The notes under the pieces are model-generated. The model searched no databases. It was not told the origin of the DNA and saw only the letters and a program-made list of their open reading frames with translations. The position numbers were made by a program, and so were the translations under genes. 39,771 bases of DNA. It comes from Sphingobacterium thalpophilum (GTDB lineage: Bacteria > Bacteroidota > Bacteroidia > Chitinophagales > Chitinophagaceae). Each line of letters begins with the position of its first letter. The first letter of the stretch is position 1. This document shows positions 1-9,327 of this stretch, in pieces. The stretch lies in contig CAMBYC010000009.1 of the NCBI GenBank assembly GCA_945871875.1, forward strand, positions 1-39,771, read 5' to 3'.

Positions 1-537
1 AAATACAACAATAAAATTAGTTTATTACAATGTACAACTGCCTACCCTACCCAACCTGAGCAGTGGGGTTTGAATGTAATGCAAAAAATGAAAGAACGAT
101 ACCAAATAGAGGTAGGTTTTTCTGATCATTCTGGTGATATTTTTGCTTGTTTAGCCGCCACAACTTTAGGTGCCGATATATTAGAATTCCATGCTGTTTT
201 TAACCATAATATGTTTGGACCAGATGCTAAGGCATCCTTAAATATTGAACAAATTTCTCAATTGGTTCAAGGAGTAAGAGCAATAAATATTTCATTGAAT
301 ACTCCAAACCAAAAAGAAGATATTTCAAATTTTACTCAAATAAAAACAATGTTTGGTAAATCTTTAGCTACAAAAGTTGATGTAAAAAAAGGTAATCTAG
401 TTTCAATTAGCGATTTAGAAAGTAAAAAACCAGGAGATAAAGGTATTTCCGCCAAATATTTTGAAAATATTATTGGCAAAAAATGGAATTCGAATTTATC
501 GGCTAATTCATTTATCAATGAAAATGATATCACATGA
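1..537 (+). CDS. neuB: N-acetylneuraminate/nonulosonate synthase, NeuB family (5' partial)
   Basis: The reading frame is open from base 1, so the N-terminus lies outside the window and 178 residues remain. NeuB enzymes condense phosphoenolpyruvate with an N-acetylhexosamine-type sugar to form a nonulosonic (sialic-like) acid in the cytoplasm. The visible part begins inside the TIM barrel: LLQCTTAYPT near residue 8 and VGFSDHSG near residue 36 are NeuB signatures. It continues into a C-terminal SAF (antifreeze-like) domain from about residue 118, with KVDVKKGN and PGDKGIS. The stop overlaps the next start as ATGA, so it is translationally coupled to the NeuC-type gene. Whether the product is Neu5Ac, legionaminate or another acid cannot be told from this fragment; the partner dehydratase and aminotransferase genes would lie upstream. 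Confidence 0.93.
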   Translation, partial: KYNNKISLLQCTTAYPTQPEQWGLNVMQKMKERYQIEVGFSDHSGDIFACLAATTLGADILEFHAVFNHNMFGPDAKASLNIEQISQLVQGVRAINISLNTPNQKEDISNFTQIKTMFGKSLATKVDVKKGNLVSISDLESKKPGDKGISAKYFENIIGKKWNSNLSANSFINENDIT

Positions 538-1700
538 CGAATAAAAGAAAAGTTTGTGTTGTAGTAACTGCAAGACCTAGCTATAGCAGAATAAAAACCG
601 CATTAAAAGCAATTCTAGAGCATCCTAATTTAGAATTGCAGCTAGTAATTGCAGCTTCTGCATTATTGGATAGATATGGCTCAGCAGTTAATTATATTGA
701 AAATGACGGATTTACAATTAGTGCTAAAGTTTTCAATGTTTTAGAAGGTGAAAACTTAACTGCAGCTGCCAAAACCACAGGTATTGGTATTCTTGAACTA
801 TCCACTGTTTTTGATAATCTTTCACCTGATGTTGTTGTTACAGTTGCCGATCGCTTTGAAACAATGGCTACAGCGATAGCAGCATCTTATATGAATATTC
901 CACTCATTCATATACAAGGTGGTGAAGTTACTGGTAATATTGATGAAAAAGTTCGTCATGCAATAACAAAACTTGCAGATTTGCATTTAGTTGCATCTGA
1001 GTTAGCTAAAATACGAGTAATAAAGTTAGGAGAAAACCCTTCGTCTGTTATTCAAACAGGATGTCCAAGTATTGATTTAGCCAAAGATATTTTACAATCA
1101 AAAGAATTAAGTTTTGATCCATTTTTAAAATATGGCGGTGTAGGAGCAAATATTAGTTTAAAAAGTGGTTATTTAGTGGTTATGCAGCACCCTGTAACTA
1201 CCGAACACGGGCAAAGTAGGGTTCATATTGAAGAAACAATTAAAGCAGTTTGTTCGCTAGAAATTCCAACGCTTTGGTTTTGGCCAAATGTAGACGCAGG
1301 TTCAGATGGAACCTCAAAAGGTTTAAGGGCTTTTAGAGAACATAATCCTGACAAAACTTCCTATATTCATTTCTTTAAAAACATGGAACCAACCGACTTT
1401 TTAGAATTACTTAAAAATTCTATTTGTTTAATTGGAAATAGTTCAGTTGGAATCAGAGAATGTGCATATTTAGGTGTTCCAGTTGTAAATATTGGTTCAA
1501 GGCAGGTAGGAAGAGAAAGAAATGAAAATATAATTGATACAGATTATAATGCGGAAGAAATTATAAATGCTGTAAAAAAGCATATGTTGAAACAATCTTA
1601 CCAATCCAGTTTAATTTATGGTGACGGCAATGCCGGAAAAAATATTGCTGAAGTAATTAGTAATTGGAAACCAACATTTGATAAAATTTTAAGTTATTGA
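534..1700 (+). CDS. neuC: UDP-N-acetylglucosamine 2-epimerase (hydrolysing), NeuC/LegG type
   Basis: This 388-residue protein has the GT-B-like epimerase fold and usual length of hydrolysing NeuC/LegG enzymes. These release a free ManNAc-type sugar from its UDP donor, giving the substrate for NeuB. Visible motifs are the N-terminal VVTARPSYSRIK, VTVADRFETMATAIAA near residue 100, IHIQGGEVTGNIDEKVRHAITKLADLH near residue 125, and the C-terminal GNSSVGIRECAYLGVPVVNIGSRQ block that binds UDP in this family. It overlaps neuB by four bases (ATGA), and its own stop overlaps the next ATG by one base. The pair with neuB and the downstream cytidylyltransferase defines a CMP-nonulosonate pathway. The exact substrate (UDP-GlcNAc or a 2,4-diamino UDP-sugar) is not resolvable. 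Confidence 0.92.
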   Translation: MTNKRKVCVVVTARPSYSRIKTALKAILEHPNLELQLVIAASALLDRYGSAVNYIENDGFTISAKVFNVLEGENLTAAAKTTGIGILELSTVFDNLSPDVVVTVADRFETMATAIAASYMNIPLIHIQGGEVTGNIDEKVRHAITKLADLHLVASELAKIRVIKLGENPSSVIQTGCPSIDLAKDILQSKELSFDPFLKYGGVGANISLKSGYLVVMQHPVTTEHGQSRVHIEETIKAVCSLEIPTLWFWPNVDAGSDGTSKGLRAFREHNPDKTSYIHFFKNMEPTDFLELLKNSICLIGNSSVGIRECAYLGVPVVNIGSRQVGRERNENIIDTDYNAEEIINAVKKHMLKQSYQSSLIYGDGNAGKNIAEVISNWKPTFDKILSY

Positions 1701-2440
1701 TGAAAGTTACTCTTCCTAATAATGCTTACGGCAGGTTTACAGCATTTGATTTTTCAGAATTAGACTTAAATAATTTAAGTCAAGGTTTAGATTATTCTTT
1801 TTTTGTAAGTAATAATAAATACCCCTTAAACTCTAGTCTTGAAATAATTGAAAAACAAAGTGCTTGGGTAAAAATATTGGAAAGTGAAGAGAAACAAATA
1901 GCTTCCTTTCAACCTACTTGCAGAAATGAAGTTAGAAGAAGTTTAAAATCCGCTGAGATTTCTATAGAAATTAATACAACTCCGATAGAAGAATTATTTC
2001 GCTTTCATAAACAATGTGAAACAGAAAGAAACTGGTTCCCTGTACCACCTCAAGAATTAGAATCAAGTTTGGTTATTTGTGTAAGATATTTAGATGAATT
2101 GATTGCAGGGATGACTGCTTATTACTACAAGGATTTTTTAAGAGTTGGTCGTATTTTTAGTTCAAGAAAATCTCTTAAATATCAAAATTTACAACAAGTT
2201 GTTTTCTCTTCCGCTTCTAGGAGAGTTGTTTATGAATTAACGCGTTGGGGCTTTAATAACGGATTTCAATGGTTAGATTTAGGTGGAATTACATTGGAAG
2301 AAGAAAATAAATCTGGAATAACTAAGTTCAAATTGTCATTCGGCTCAGAAATTATGCCTATGTATCTTGGTCGTAAAATTGGTTCTGAGTTCAAGGAATT
2401 GAATGAATATTGCAAAAACAATAATTTCGATCTCACTTAA
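1700..2440 (+). CDS. FemAB/GNAT-like acyl- or aminoacyl-transferase
   Basis: The protein has 246 residues from the ATG at 1700, which overlaps the neuC stop by one base (TGATG). A TTG three bases upstream could also serve. The C-terminal half has the look of the FemAB/peptidoglycan-bridge GNAT fold: a central LVICVRYLDELIAGM strand pair, then WGFNNGFQWLDLGGI and GITKFKLSFGSE, the last resembling the I-x-x-F-K-x-x-F-G signature of Acetyltransf_6/FemAB proteins. Family members transfer acyl or aminoacyl groups to amines. Its place between nonulosonate genes suggests it modifies the nonulosonic acid or its precursor, but this is inferred from position only. There is no signal peptide or membrane segment. 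Confidence 0.6.
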   Translation: MKVTLPNNAYGRFTAFDFSELDLNNLSQGLDYSFFVSNNKYPLNSSLEIIEKQSAWVKILESEEKQIASFQPTCRNEVRRSLKSAEISIEINTTPIEELFRFHKQCETERNWFPVPPQELESSLVICVRYLDELIAGMTAYYYKDFLRVGRIFSSRKSLKYQNLQQVVFSSASRRVVYELTRWGFNNGFQWLDLGGITLEEENKSGITKFKLSFGSEIMPMYLGRKIGSEFKELNEYCKNNNFDLT

Positions 2441-3405
2441 TGATACATTTATTAGGAAATAACCAAATTGTTATTAATTTAGCAAATACATTGTTTGAAA
2501 GGCAAATACCTTTTAAAGTATATAGTACAATTGAAACTGAAATTATTGGCAACAATTTTATCAAAGTTGATAATACAATTGAATTAAAAAAACTTATTCT
2601 AGCAGATACAAATAAACGTTTAATTATTTCGGCTGGAGCCCCTTGGATTTTTAATGATGAATTTTTATCAGCTTTTGACCCAATTGGAATTTTTAATATT
2701 CATGGAACACCGTTGCCTCAAGATAAAGGAGGAACCATAGTATCATGGTTAATTTTAAATAAAAAACGTTTAGGTAATTCAATTATACATAAAATTGTTA
2801 GAGAGCCTGATGCTGGACCTGTTTTGATGAGCAAAGAGTTTATTTATCCAGCAAGCTGTCATTTTCCATTTGATTATTTGATTGAATATAATATACAACA
2901 AGAAATATTAGCAACTGAATTGTGTTTAGAATGGATTAAAGGAAACGTTGATTTATCAAAAACATCGGAGCAACCACATTACTTATCGACCTACTGGCCA
3001 AGATTAAAAACAAATTTGAATGCTTGGATAAATTGGAGTTGGACCGGAAATGATATTGAATTGTTTGTGCGAGCTTTCGATGAGCCATACTTGGGTGCTT
3101 TGACCACTTGGAGAGGAAAACAAGTACACTTAAAAAAGTGTTTTTTTCAACATGATGCACATTTTCATCCTTTCCAATTTGGTTTAATATTTAGGGTTAG
3201 AAAAACTGATGAGTTGCATTATTTAGCAATTGCTGTTGAAGGAGGAACTTTATATTGTGAAGATTGCAAAGATGAATATGGAAATTCTTTGATGCGCCAA
3301 ATAAAGGAAGGTGACCGTTTTCAAACCAAGGAAAATAAATTATTTGAAGCACAAAAAAGAACAGTTAAAACAAAACAAGGTTTGAGTGTTCAGAGTGATT
3401 TTTAA
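2440..3405 (+). CDS. Formyltransferase, methionyl-tRNA/sugar N-formyltransferase fold
   Basis: The protein has 321 residues and shares one base with the preceding stop. It has the formyl_trans_N fold that transfers formyl from 10-formyl-tetrahydrofolate to an amine. The catalytic triad is intact: N86-x-H88 in GIFNIHGTPLP, and D124 in EPDAGPVL. The N/H-to-D spacing of 36 residues equals that of E. coli Fmt (N106, H108, D144). A family-typical glycine-rich stretch (DKGG) follows the HG. The C-terminal part differs from Fmt, so this is probably a sugar N-formyltransferase rather than the housekeeping tRNA enzyme. It sits directly before a polysaccharide deacetylase, suggesting N-deacetylation followed by N-formylation. 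The substrate is unknown. Confidence 0.78.
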   Translation: MIHLLGNNQIVINLANTLFERQIPFKVYSTIETEIIGNNFIKVDNTIELKKLILADTNKRLIISAGAPWIFNDEFLSAFDPIGIFNIHGTPLPQDKGGTIVSWLILNKKRLGNSIIHKIVREPDAGPVLMSKEFIYPASCHFPFDYLIEYNIQQEILATELCLEWIKGNVDLSKTSEQPHYLSTYWPRLKTNLNAWINWSWTGNDIELFVRAFDEPYLGALTTWRGKQVHLKKCFFQHDAHFHPFQFGLIFRVRKTDELHYLAIAVEGGTLYCEDCKDEYGNSLMRQIKEGDRFQTKENKLFEAQKRTVKTKQGLSVQSDF

Positions 3406-3407
3406 CT

Positions 3408-4337
3408 ATGCAATTATTAATTGTTAACTTTCATTATTACGGAAATCAACAATACAAATCAGGTATATATCCTGTAACGCCTTCATTTTTTGAAAATCAG
3501 TTGAAAGTTATTTCAAAAGAGTACCAATTTATTAGTCAAACAAACTTGGCTAAGTTAATTCAAGAACAAGAATTTCCAGAAGGTAAGTATTGTTTAATTA
3601 CTTTTGATGATGGACTCAAACAACAAATGTCTGCGTTTAATTGGCTAACTGAAAACAATATACCAGCTATATTTTATGTACCTACAATGCCAATAATGGA
3701 AGGCAAAGTTTTAGATGTTCATAAATTACATTTTATTAGAGCAAACATTGAAGATAATGAACTTATCAAATTATTGCAGAAAGAGCCTTCTTATGAATAT
3801 ACCCAAATTGATAAAGAAATAGCCGTAAATCAATACAAATACGATAATGAACTTGCCAGAGAAATTAAATACCAATTAAATTTTAAATGGACAAGCGAAG
3901 CAAAAGATTCATTCATAAATAACACTTTTAATAAATTGTTTCCAAATGAGTCTTTATTTTCGAATGAATTATACATGAATGAATCAGATATACAATTCTT
4001 GGCAAATGCCAATATGCTTGGTTCACATGGTCATGCGCATATTCCCTTAGCACAAAGTAATAATGCAAAGAATGATATTTTAACTTCAATAAACTTCTTA
4101 GAGCAGCTTACTCAAAAACCCATACTTTCTTTTTCATATCCTTATGGAAGCACGGCAGCAGTAAACGTAAGTACCACAGAACATTTTATTGATTCGAATG
4201 CCGTTTTTGCATTAACCATGTGGCGAGGTATTAATGAAAATGAAGATTTTAAGCAACAACCTTTTTTGCTTAAAAGGATTGACACCAATGATGCTCCCGC
4301 TGGAAAGAATAACTCACATACCTATTCATTGAGATAG
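3408..4337 (+). CDS. Polysaccharide deacetylase (NodB homology domain)
   Basis: The protein has 309 residues, no evident signal peptide, and starts two bases after the formyltransferase stop. The NodB metal and catalytic motifs are present: TFDDG with D67 and D68, then SHGHAH with H207 and H211 (the H-x-x-x-H pair), and SFSYPYGS further on. Between motifs 1 and 2 there is an unusually long charged insertion (about residues 100-190). Family members remove N- or O-acetyl groups from sugars in carbohydrate esterase family 4 fashion. Lack of an export signal suggests action on a cytoplasmic or lipid-linked sugar. Adjacency to the formyltransferase suggests the two act in sequence. Confidence 0.8.
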   Translation: MQLLIVNFHYYGNQQYKSGIYPVTPSFFENQLKVISKEYQFISQTNLAKLIQEQEFPEGKYCLITFDDGLKQQMSAFNWLTENNIPAIFYVPTMPIMEGKVLDVHKLHFIRANIEDNELIKLLQKEPSYEYTQIDKEIAVNQYKYDNELAREIKYQLNFKWTSEAKDSFINNTFNKLFPNESLFSNELYMNESDIQFLANANMLGSHGHAHIPLAQSNNAKNDILTSINFLEQLTQKPILSFSYPYGSTAAVNVSTTEHFIDSNAVFALTMWRGINENEDFKQQPFLLKRIDTNDAPAGKNNSHTYSLR

Positions 4338-4338
4338 T

Positions 4339-5277
4339 ATGTACAAAATAAGAATTGCAGAAACTGAAAATTTTAGCGAAGGTGTAATTTCTAAATTAAA
4401 AGAAATTGCAATGGTTGATGTTATTGAAACTGAAAAAACGGAGCTAAAAAAATGTTTAGAGGATTACGATGTATTTTGGTTCAGACTAAAATTTAAAATT
4501 GAAGAATCTGATTTTCCTGAAAACAACCGCTGTAAATACATTCTTTGTCCAGTTACTGGAATTGATCATATAGATTTAGATGCTTGCGCAAAAAGAGGAA
4601 TAAAAGTTTTGTCGCTTAAAGGCGAAAAAGAATTTTTAAAGAAAGTAAGAGCAACTGCAGAACATACGCTTGCACTTACACTAGCACTTTTAAGGCAAGT
4701 ACCGCAAGCCATAGATTCTGTAAAAAACTACAATTGGCAAAGAGATTTGTTTAAAGGAAGCGAAATTTTTGAAAAAAAAGTAGGCATTTTAGGTGTTGGC
4801 AGATTAGGAAAAATAACTGCACAATATTTTAATGCATTAGGCGCAGAGGTTTATGGATATGATGTGGTAGAATTTGATAACTCTAATTGTGCAAAAACAA
4901 ATTCAATCGAGGAATTGGTTGCAATGGTTGATATATTAAGTATTCATGTGAATTACGAACAAAGCACTCATCACTTAATTAACAAAGCCATTTTTGAAAA
5001 AATGAAACCAACTTCTGTTTTGATAAATACTTCAAGAGGTGCGATTGTGAATAGTGAGGCATTGTTAGAAGCCCTACAAAATAAAAAGATAAAAGGTGCC
5101 GCATTAGATGTGATTGAAAATGAATTTGACATTACCCAAAATAAATTAATAGCATACGCATCTCAAAACAATAATTTAATTATTACGCCACACATAGGCG
5201 GCAATACATGGGAATCGTTTGAAAAAACGGAGATGTTTTTATTTAATAAATTAAAAAGCACAATTGCAAGTGAGTAA
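4339..5277 (+). CDS. D-isomer-specific 2-hydroxyacid dehydrogenase
   Basis: This 312-residue enzyme has the family's usual length and order: a substrate-binding lobe, then the Rossmann motif VGILGVGRLG (G152, G154, G157), and the catalytic trio R233 in NTSRGAIVN, E262 after ALDVIEN and H285 in TPHIGG. Such enzymes interconvert 2-oxoacids and D-2-hydroxyacids with NAD(P). In a polysaccharide locus this could supply or recycle a hydroxyacyl substituent, or act on a sugar-acid precursor; nothing in the sequence decides which. The gene starts one base after the deacetylase stop and its end overlaps the cytidylyltransferase start, so it belongs to the same transcript. Confidence 0.85.
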   Translation: MYKIRIAETENFSEGVISKLKEIAMVDVIETEKTELKKCLEDYDVFWFRLKFKIEESDFPENNRCKYILCPVTGIDHIDLDACAKRGIKVLSLKGEKEFLKKVRATAEHTLALTLALLRQVPQAIDSVKNYNWQRDLFKGSEIFEKKVGILGVGRLGKITAQYFNALGAEVYGYDVVEFDNSNCAKTNSIEELVAMVDILSIHVNYEQSTHHLINKAIFEKMKPTSVLINTSRGAIVNSEALLEALQNKKIKGAALDVIENEFDITQNKLIAYASQNNNLIITPHIGGNTWESFEKTEMFLFNKLKSTIASE

Positions 5278-5989
5278 CAACAAAACAAAAATACTAGCAA
5301 TTATTCCTGCAAGAGAAGGTTCTAAAAGAGTACCACAAAAAAATTTTAGACCATTTGCAAATACAACATTGGTAGATTTAGCCATTCAGCAAGCAATGGA
5401 CTCGCAACTGGTTGATAAAATTGTGGTAAATTCAGATGCTCCCCAAGTTGAAGAAATTGCTAAAAAATATGAGTCTTACAATGTAGATTTTTTAGCGCGA
5501 CCAATTGAATTGGCAACAGACGAATCTCCTGCAATTGATTACATGATTCAAACAATTAATCATTATCAATCGAAAGGAACTTTGTATGATTGGATAGTAA
5601 TTATTCAAGCTAGCAGTCCATTAAGAAAAGGAAAAGATATTGATGCAACCATTCAATTATTAAAAAATTACGAAGATGGAGATTCGGCTGTGAGTGTGGT
5701 AAAATTACCTCACATGATTCATCCACACAAATTAAAAAAAATGAATGGTGCAATTCTTGAACCTTGGTTGGTAGATGAAGGACAAAAAACATCAGCACAT
5801 GAACTGCCAGATATTTATGTAAGAAATTGTGCTGTGTATGTTTTTAAAACAGAAAATTTATTAAAAGGAATCACCTTTGGCGAAAAATCATTAGGTTATG
5901 TGATGCCAGAGGAAACATCAGTAGATATTAATGACATGATGGATTTTGAATTTGCACAGTTCTTGTTTTCATCAAAACATAAAAGCTAA
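5264..5989 (+). CDS. neuA: Acylneuraminate (nonulosonate) cytidylyltransferase, NeuA type
   Basis: The protein has up to 241 residues. Starts available are TTG at 5264 and GTG at 5270; both overlap the preceding gene, and the GTG gives the more typical N-terminus (MSNNKTK, then ILAIIPAREGSKRVPQKN). That last motif is the CTP-binding signature of CMP-sialate synthetases. Further family features are VVNSDAP near residue 60, IIQASSPLR near residue 115 and VDINDMMDFEFAQ at the C-terminus. The enzyme activates the nonulosonic acid made by NeuB to a CMP-sugar donor. Together with neuB and neuC it completes the cytoplasmic part of a CMP-nonulosonate pathway. Confidence 0.92.
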   Translation: MQVSNNKTKILAIIPAREGSKRVPQKNFRPFANTTLVDLAIQQAMDSQLVDKIVVNSDAPQVEEIAKKYESYNVDFLARPIELATDESPAIDYMIQTINHYQSKGTLYDWIVIIQASSPLRKGKDIDATIQLLKNYEDGDSAVSVVKLPHMIHPHKLKKMNGAILEPWLVDEGQKTSAHELPDIYVRNCAVYVFKTENLLKGITFGEKSLGYVMPEETSVDINDMMDFEFAQFLFSSKHKS

Positions 5990-6015
5990 CATAAAATACT
6001 CAAAACCTAAAAACC

Positions 6016-7440
6016 TTGTTAAGAAATAAAATTAAAGACATCGCAAAAGACTCATCCATTTATGGAGTTAGCAAAATATTGGGTCAAGCAATTAGCTTTT
6101 TTTTAATACCATTATATACCAAATACCTTAGCCCAGAAGACTATGGGGTTTTAAACATTATGGGATTGGTAATTGTTTCGTTGAGCCTATTAATGAACAT
6201 AGGTTTAGATTCAGCCACATACAGATTTGTAGGAATGTGTAAAAATGAGGATGAACAAAAAATATATGTTGGTTCAGCACAACTTATAACTATCATATCA
6301 ATAATTGTTATTACAATTCTTACCATTATTTTCAGTAAATCTATAAATACTTTTGCCATAGTTGAAAAGAGCCCTATTATTTATTTATTTTTAGCAATAA
6401 TTAATGGGGTATTCGCTTCAACTGCATCAATTCCAAGGGCTTATCTAAGAATTAACAGAAAGGTAAAAGTAATTGCTTTAGCAAGTATGTTAAACGTTTT
6501 TGGTTCTATCATTCCAACTTTAATTTTAGTGGTTTATTTTCAATTAGGAGTAAAAGGAGCCATGATTGGAGGCATCATTGGTACCTTACTATCATCGCTT
6601 TATCTTGTTTTGAATGTGCCAATCACTTCTTTTAAAAATTTCAATTTAGGCAAAAGCAAGGAATTGCTAATTTATTGTTTACCTGCTTTACCAACACAAA
6701 TATTTGCATTTGCCATTCCACTATACTCACAGTGGTCTGTAAAACAAATATTATCGTTAAATGAATTAGGTTTGTATGCAGTAAGTTTAAAGTTTACACT
6801 TCCATTAACTTTGATGTTAACAATGTTTCAGCAAGCTTATGCACCCTATAAATATCAAATAATAAAAACGGATAAAGATCCAAAACTAACATTTAGTAGA
6901 ATCATGAATTTGTTTGTGATTGGATTTGGTTTTTTGGTAATCATAACTACCTTTTTTGGAGGTGATTTATTAAAACTAATGACTACTGAAAATTACCACA
7001 CCGCTGCACCATTTGTATTTTATATGGCGCTGATTCCTTTTGCACAGGGGCTATATTTTATGTTTTCATCAGGCCTAGAATTTGCTAAAAACCCAATTTA
7101 CAGACCTATTATTAGTGGAGCAGGATTATTAACTGTTTTAATTAGCAATAATTGGCTGATTAAACATTTTGGTATTCCAGGTGCAGCCATCTCTATTGTT
7201 CTATCATGGTTAGTAATGGCTTTAGGTAATTTAATTTATGCTCAAAAATTATATTCAATAAAATACAAATGGTTTTTAATTTTAAACTCTATTTGTTTTA
7301 TTTTTGTTATTGGTTTTTATGTCAACACTTATTTCCAAAATTTTATTGTGTTTAAAATACTAATTTCTGGCTTGATTATAATTTCTGGCACTTTTTACCT
7401 TAACAAAAAGCATAATTTATTAAAAATATTAAAATTTTGA
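6016..7440 (+). CDS. Polysaccharide flippase, Wzx/MOP family
   Basis: This 474-residue integral membrane protein has about 12-14 hydrophobic segments spread over its length. The N-terminal block [32 protein letters not shown] is diagnostic of O-antigen/teichoic-acid flippases of the MOP exporter superfamily. It would move the undecaprenyl-linked repeat unit across the inner membrane. The best start is TTG at 6016, since no ATG precedes the conserved N-terminal helix. It ends overlapping the acyltransferase start. With the Wzy-like protein encoded at 18390 it indicates a Wzx/Wzy-dependent assembly route. Confidence 0.9.
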   Translation: MLRNKIKDIAKDSSIYGVSKILGQAISFFLIPLYTKYLSPEDYGVLNIMGLVIVSLSLLMNIGLDSATYRFVGMCKNEDEQKIYVGSAQLITIISIIVITILTIIFSKSINTFAIVEKSPIIYLFLAIINGVFASTASIPRAYLRINRKVKVIALASMLNVFGSIIPTLILVVYFQLGVKGAMIGGIIGTLLSSLYLVLNVPITSFKNFNLGKSKELLIYCLPALPTQIFAFAIPLYSQWSVKQILSLNELGLYAVSLKFTLPLTLMLTMFQQAYAPYKYQIIKTDKDPKLTFSRIMNLFVIGFGFLVIITTFFGGDLLKLMTTENYHTAAPFVFYMALIPFAQGLYFMFSSGLEFAKNPIYRPIISGAGLLTVLISNNWLIKHFGIPGAAISIVLSWLVMALGNLIYAQKLYSIKYKWFLILNSICFIFVIGFYVNTYFQNFIVFKILISGLIIISGTFYLNKKHNLLKILKF

Positions 7441-8000
7441 AAGTGAAATTAACTTTAACACAACGTGCATTTATCTTCTTTACTGAAGGTCTTATTCAAA
7501 GAGTAAAAAATGCAGTAAACTACAAAGAAATTCAATCAATACGTATGCGAAATAGTGTTTCTGAATGTGGAGATATGTTAACAGTTAATGGAACTTTTAA
7601 AGGTTTTGGCAAACATGTTTTTTTGGGAAATAATGTAAATTTTAACGATAATGTATTTATAAATGGTTTAGGAAAAGTTAGTATTGGTAACTATTTTCAT
7701 ACCGGTGTAAATTTAACTATAATTTCTACTAATCATAATTTTGAAAATGCAACTTCCATTCCTTATGACAAAGTTAGAAACAATAAACCAGTAATTATAA
7801 AAGATTTTGTTTGGTGTGGTAATAATGTTACTATTATTCCTGGCATAACAATCGGAGAAGGAGCTATAATAGCAGCTGGTTCTGTAGTAGTTAAAGATGT
7901 TCCAGATTACGCTATAGTTGGAGGTAATCCAGCAAAAATTATTCGATTCAGAAACAAAGAAGAATTTTCTAAATTGAAAACAGAAAAAAAATTTTTATAA
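7437..8000 (+). CDS. Left-handed beta-helix (hexapeptide-repeat) acyltransferase
   Basis: The protein has 187 residues from a TTG at 7437 (overlapping the flippase stop) or 185 from a GTG at 7443. The second half shows hexapeptide repeats ([38 protein letters not shown]) and ends in the family hallmark [15 protein letters not shown]. The likely acceptor-site histidine is in ISTNHNF. This matches the maltose/galactoside O-acetyltransferase (WbbJ-like) group. It probably O-acetylates a sugar of the repeat unit with acetyl-CoA; the specific sugar is not predictable. Confidence 0.85.
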   Translation: MKVKLTLTQRAFIFFTEGLIQRVKNAVNYKEIQSIRMRNSVSECGDMLTVNGTFKGFGKHVFLGNNVNFNDNVFINGLGKVSIGNYFHTGVNLTIISTNHNFENATSIPYDKVRNNKPVIIKDFVWCGNNVTIIPGITIGEGAIIAAGSVVVKDVPDYAIVGGNPAKIIRFRNKEEFSKLKTEKKFL

Positions 8001-8031
8001 TACTAATTCATTGTAATATAAGTAAAAAAAA

Positions 8032-9264
8032 ATGAATTTAAGCAATAAAATCAAGGTATTATATATACATCATACCACTGCTTTGGGCGGTGCTACAAAT
8101 AGTATGTTATTTACAATTCAAAATCTACCAAAGGATCAATTTCAATCAAAAGTATTATTTTTAGATAAAGAGGGACCAGCCTCTGATTTATTCAAGAACA
8201 ATAATATAGAAATAGATCATTTGTTTGGAATTACTCACTTTCAGCATGCTGAAAATGGGAAAATTAAATGGATTGGTCGAATACCTTTAAAGCCAATTTT
8301 CCAGTTTATAAAAATGCTGAAAAGTGTAGGATCAATAGCTGAATATTTGTTAAATCAAAAAGTAGATATAATTCACATAAATACTTCTGTTATGTTAGCT
8401 GTAGGATTAGCATGTAAAAAAATTAAACAAAATGTTGTATGGCATGTGAGAGAACCTATTTCAAAGGGAGTTTTTGGAGTAAGAAGATACATTGTTACTA
8501 AAATCATATCGAAATGTGCAAATCAAATAATTGCAATCTCAAAACAGGATTTGAAGGCTATTGGTGATCCCAAAAATGGTAATGTAGTTTACAATTTTCT
8601 GAATTTTGAAAAATTTAACTCTGAAACTGTTCAAGATAAACTTCACCAAGAATTAAATCTACCTCCTAACACTAAAATAATTTTAATGCTAGGAGGTGTT
8701 GTACATAGTAAAGGTGCTGATGTATTAATTGAATCTATACCTCAAATTATAAATCATAATTCAAATATTCACTTTGTAATTGTCGGGTATCCTCCTAATC
8801 AGCCAAATCAAAAAAACCAAAGGTTCAATTGGAATAGAAGTATGTCTGATAAATGCATAAATCTTATTTCAAAGTACAAAATAGACAAATATATTACTTT
8901 TTTGGGTTTAAGAAATGACATTCCTGAATTGTTAATATCATCAAATATATTGGTTTGGCCAGCAACAGTTCCCCACTTTTCAAGACCAATAATTGAAGCT
9001 CAAGCTATGGGAATTCCAACAATTGGGACAAATTTTAAAGTTACAAAAGAAGTAATAGTTGATGAAGAAACAGGATTAACATTTGTAAATGGAAATTCAA
9101 AAGATTTAGCTAAAAAAATTAATCAATTGCTAAATGATAAAGTATTATATAAAAAAATAAGTTTTCAGGCTTACCAAGAGGCAAAAAACAGGTTTAATGC
9201 GGATATTAACATTAAAAAGGTAGTTTCCATTTACCATTCAATTTATAAAGAAACTTCGGTTTGA
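8032..9264 (+). CDS. Glycosyltransferase, GT-B fold (GT4-like)
   Basis: The protein has 410 residues and starts at ATG after a 31-base gap. The N-terminal YIHHTTALGGATNSM provides the glycine-rich acceptor-side loop. The C-terminal domain begins with LMLGGVVHSKGADVLIESIPQI and ends with the nucleotide-sugar site FSRPIIEAQAMGIPTIGTNF, the E-x7-E-like region of GT4 enzymes. It transfers a sugar from an NDP donor to the growing lipid-linked unit on the cytoplasmic face. The specific donor and linkage are unknown. Confidence 0.85.
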   Translation: MNLSNKIKVLYIHHTTALGGATNSMLFTIQNLPKDQFQSKVLFLDKEGPASDLFKNNNIEIDHLFGITHFQHAENGKIKWIGRIPLKPIFQFIKMLKSVGSIAEYLLNQKVDIIHINTSVMLAVGLACKKIKQNVVWHVREPISKGVFGVRRYIVTKIISKCANQIIAISKQDLKAIGDPKNGNVVYNFLNFEKFNSETVQDKLHQELNLPPNTKIILMLGGVVHSKGADVLIESIPQIINHNSNIHFVIVGYPPNQPNQKNQRFNWNRSMSDKCINLISKYKIDKYITFLGLRNDIPELLISSNILVWPATVPHFSRPIIEAQAMGIPTIGTNFKVTKEVIVDEETGLTFVNGNSKDLAKKINQLLNDKVLYKKISFQAYQEAKNRFNADINIKKVVSIYHSIYKETSV

Positions 9265-9327
9265 TTTAGAATTGATTTTCCAATAAATCATTTTAATAAT
9301 TTATCATATAACCTAAAAAAAAATAGT

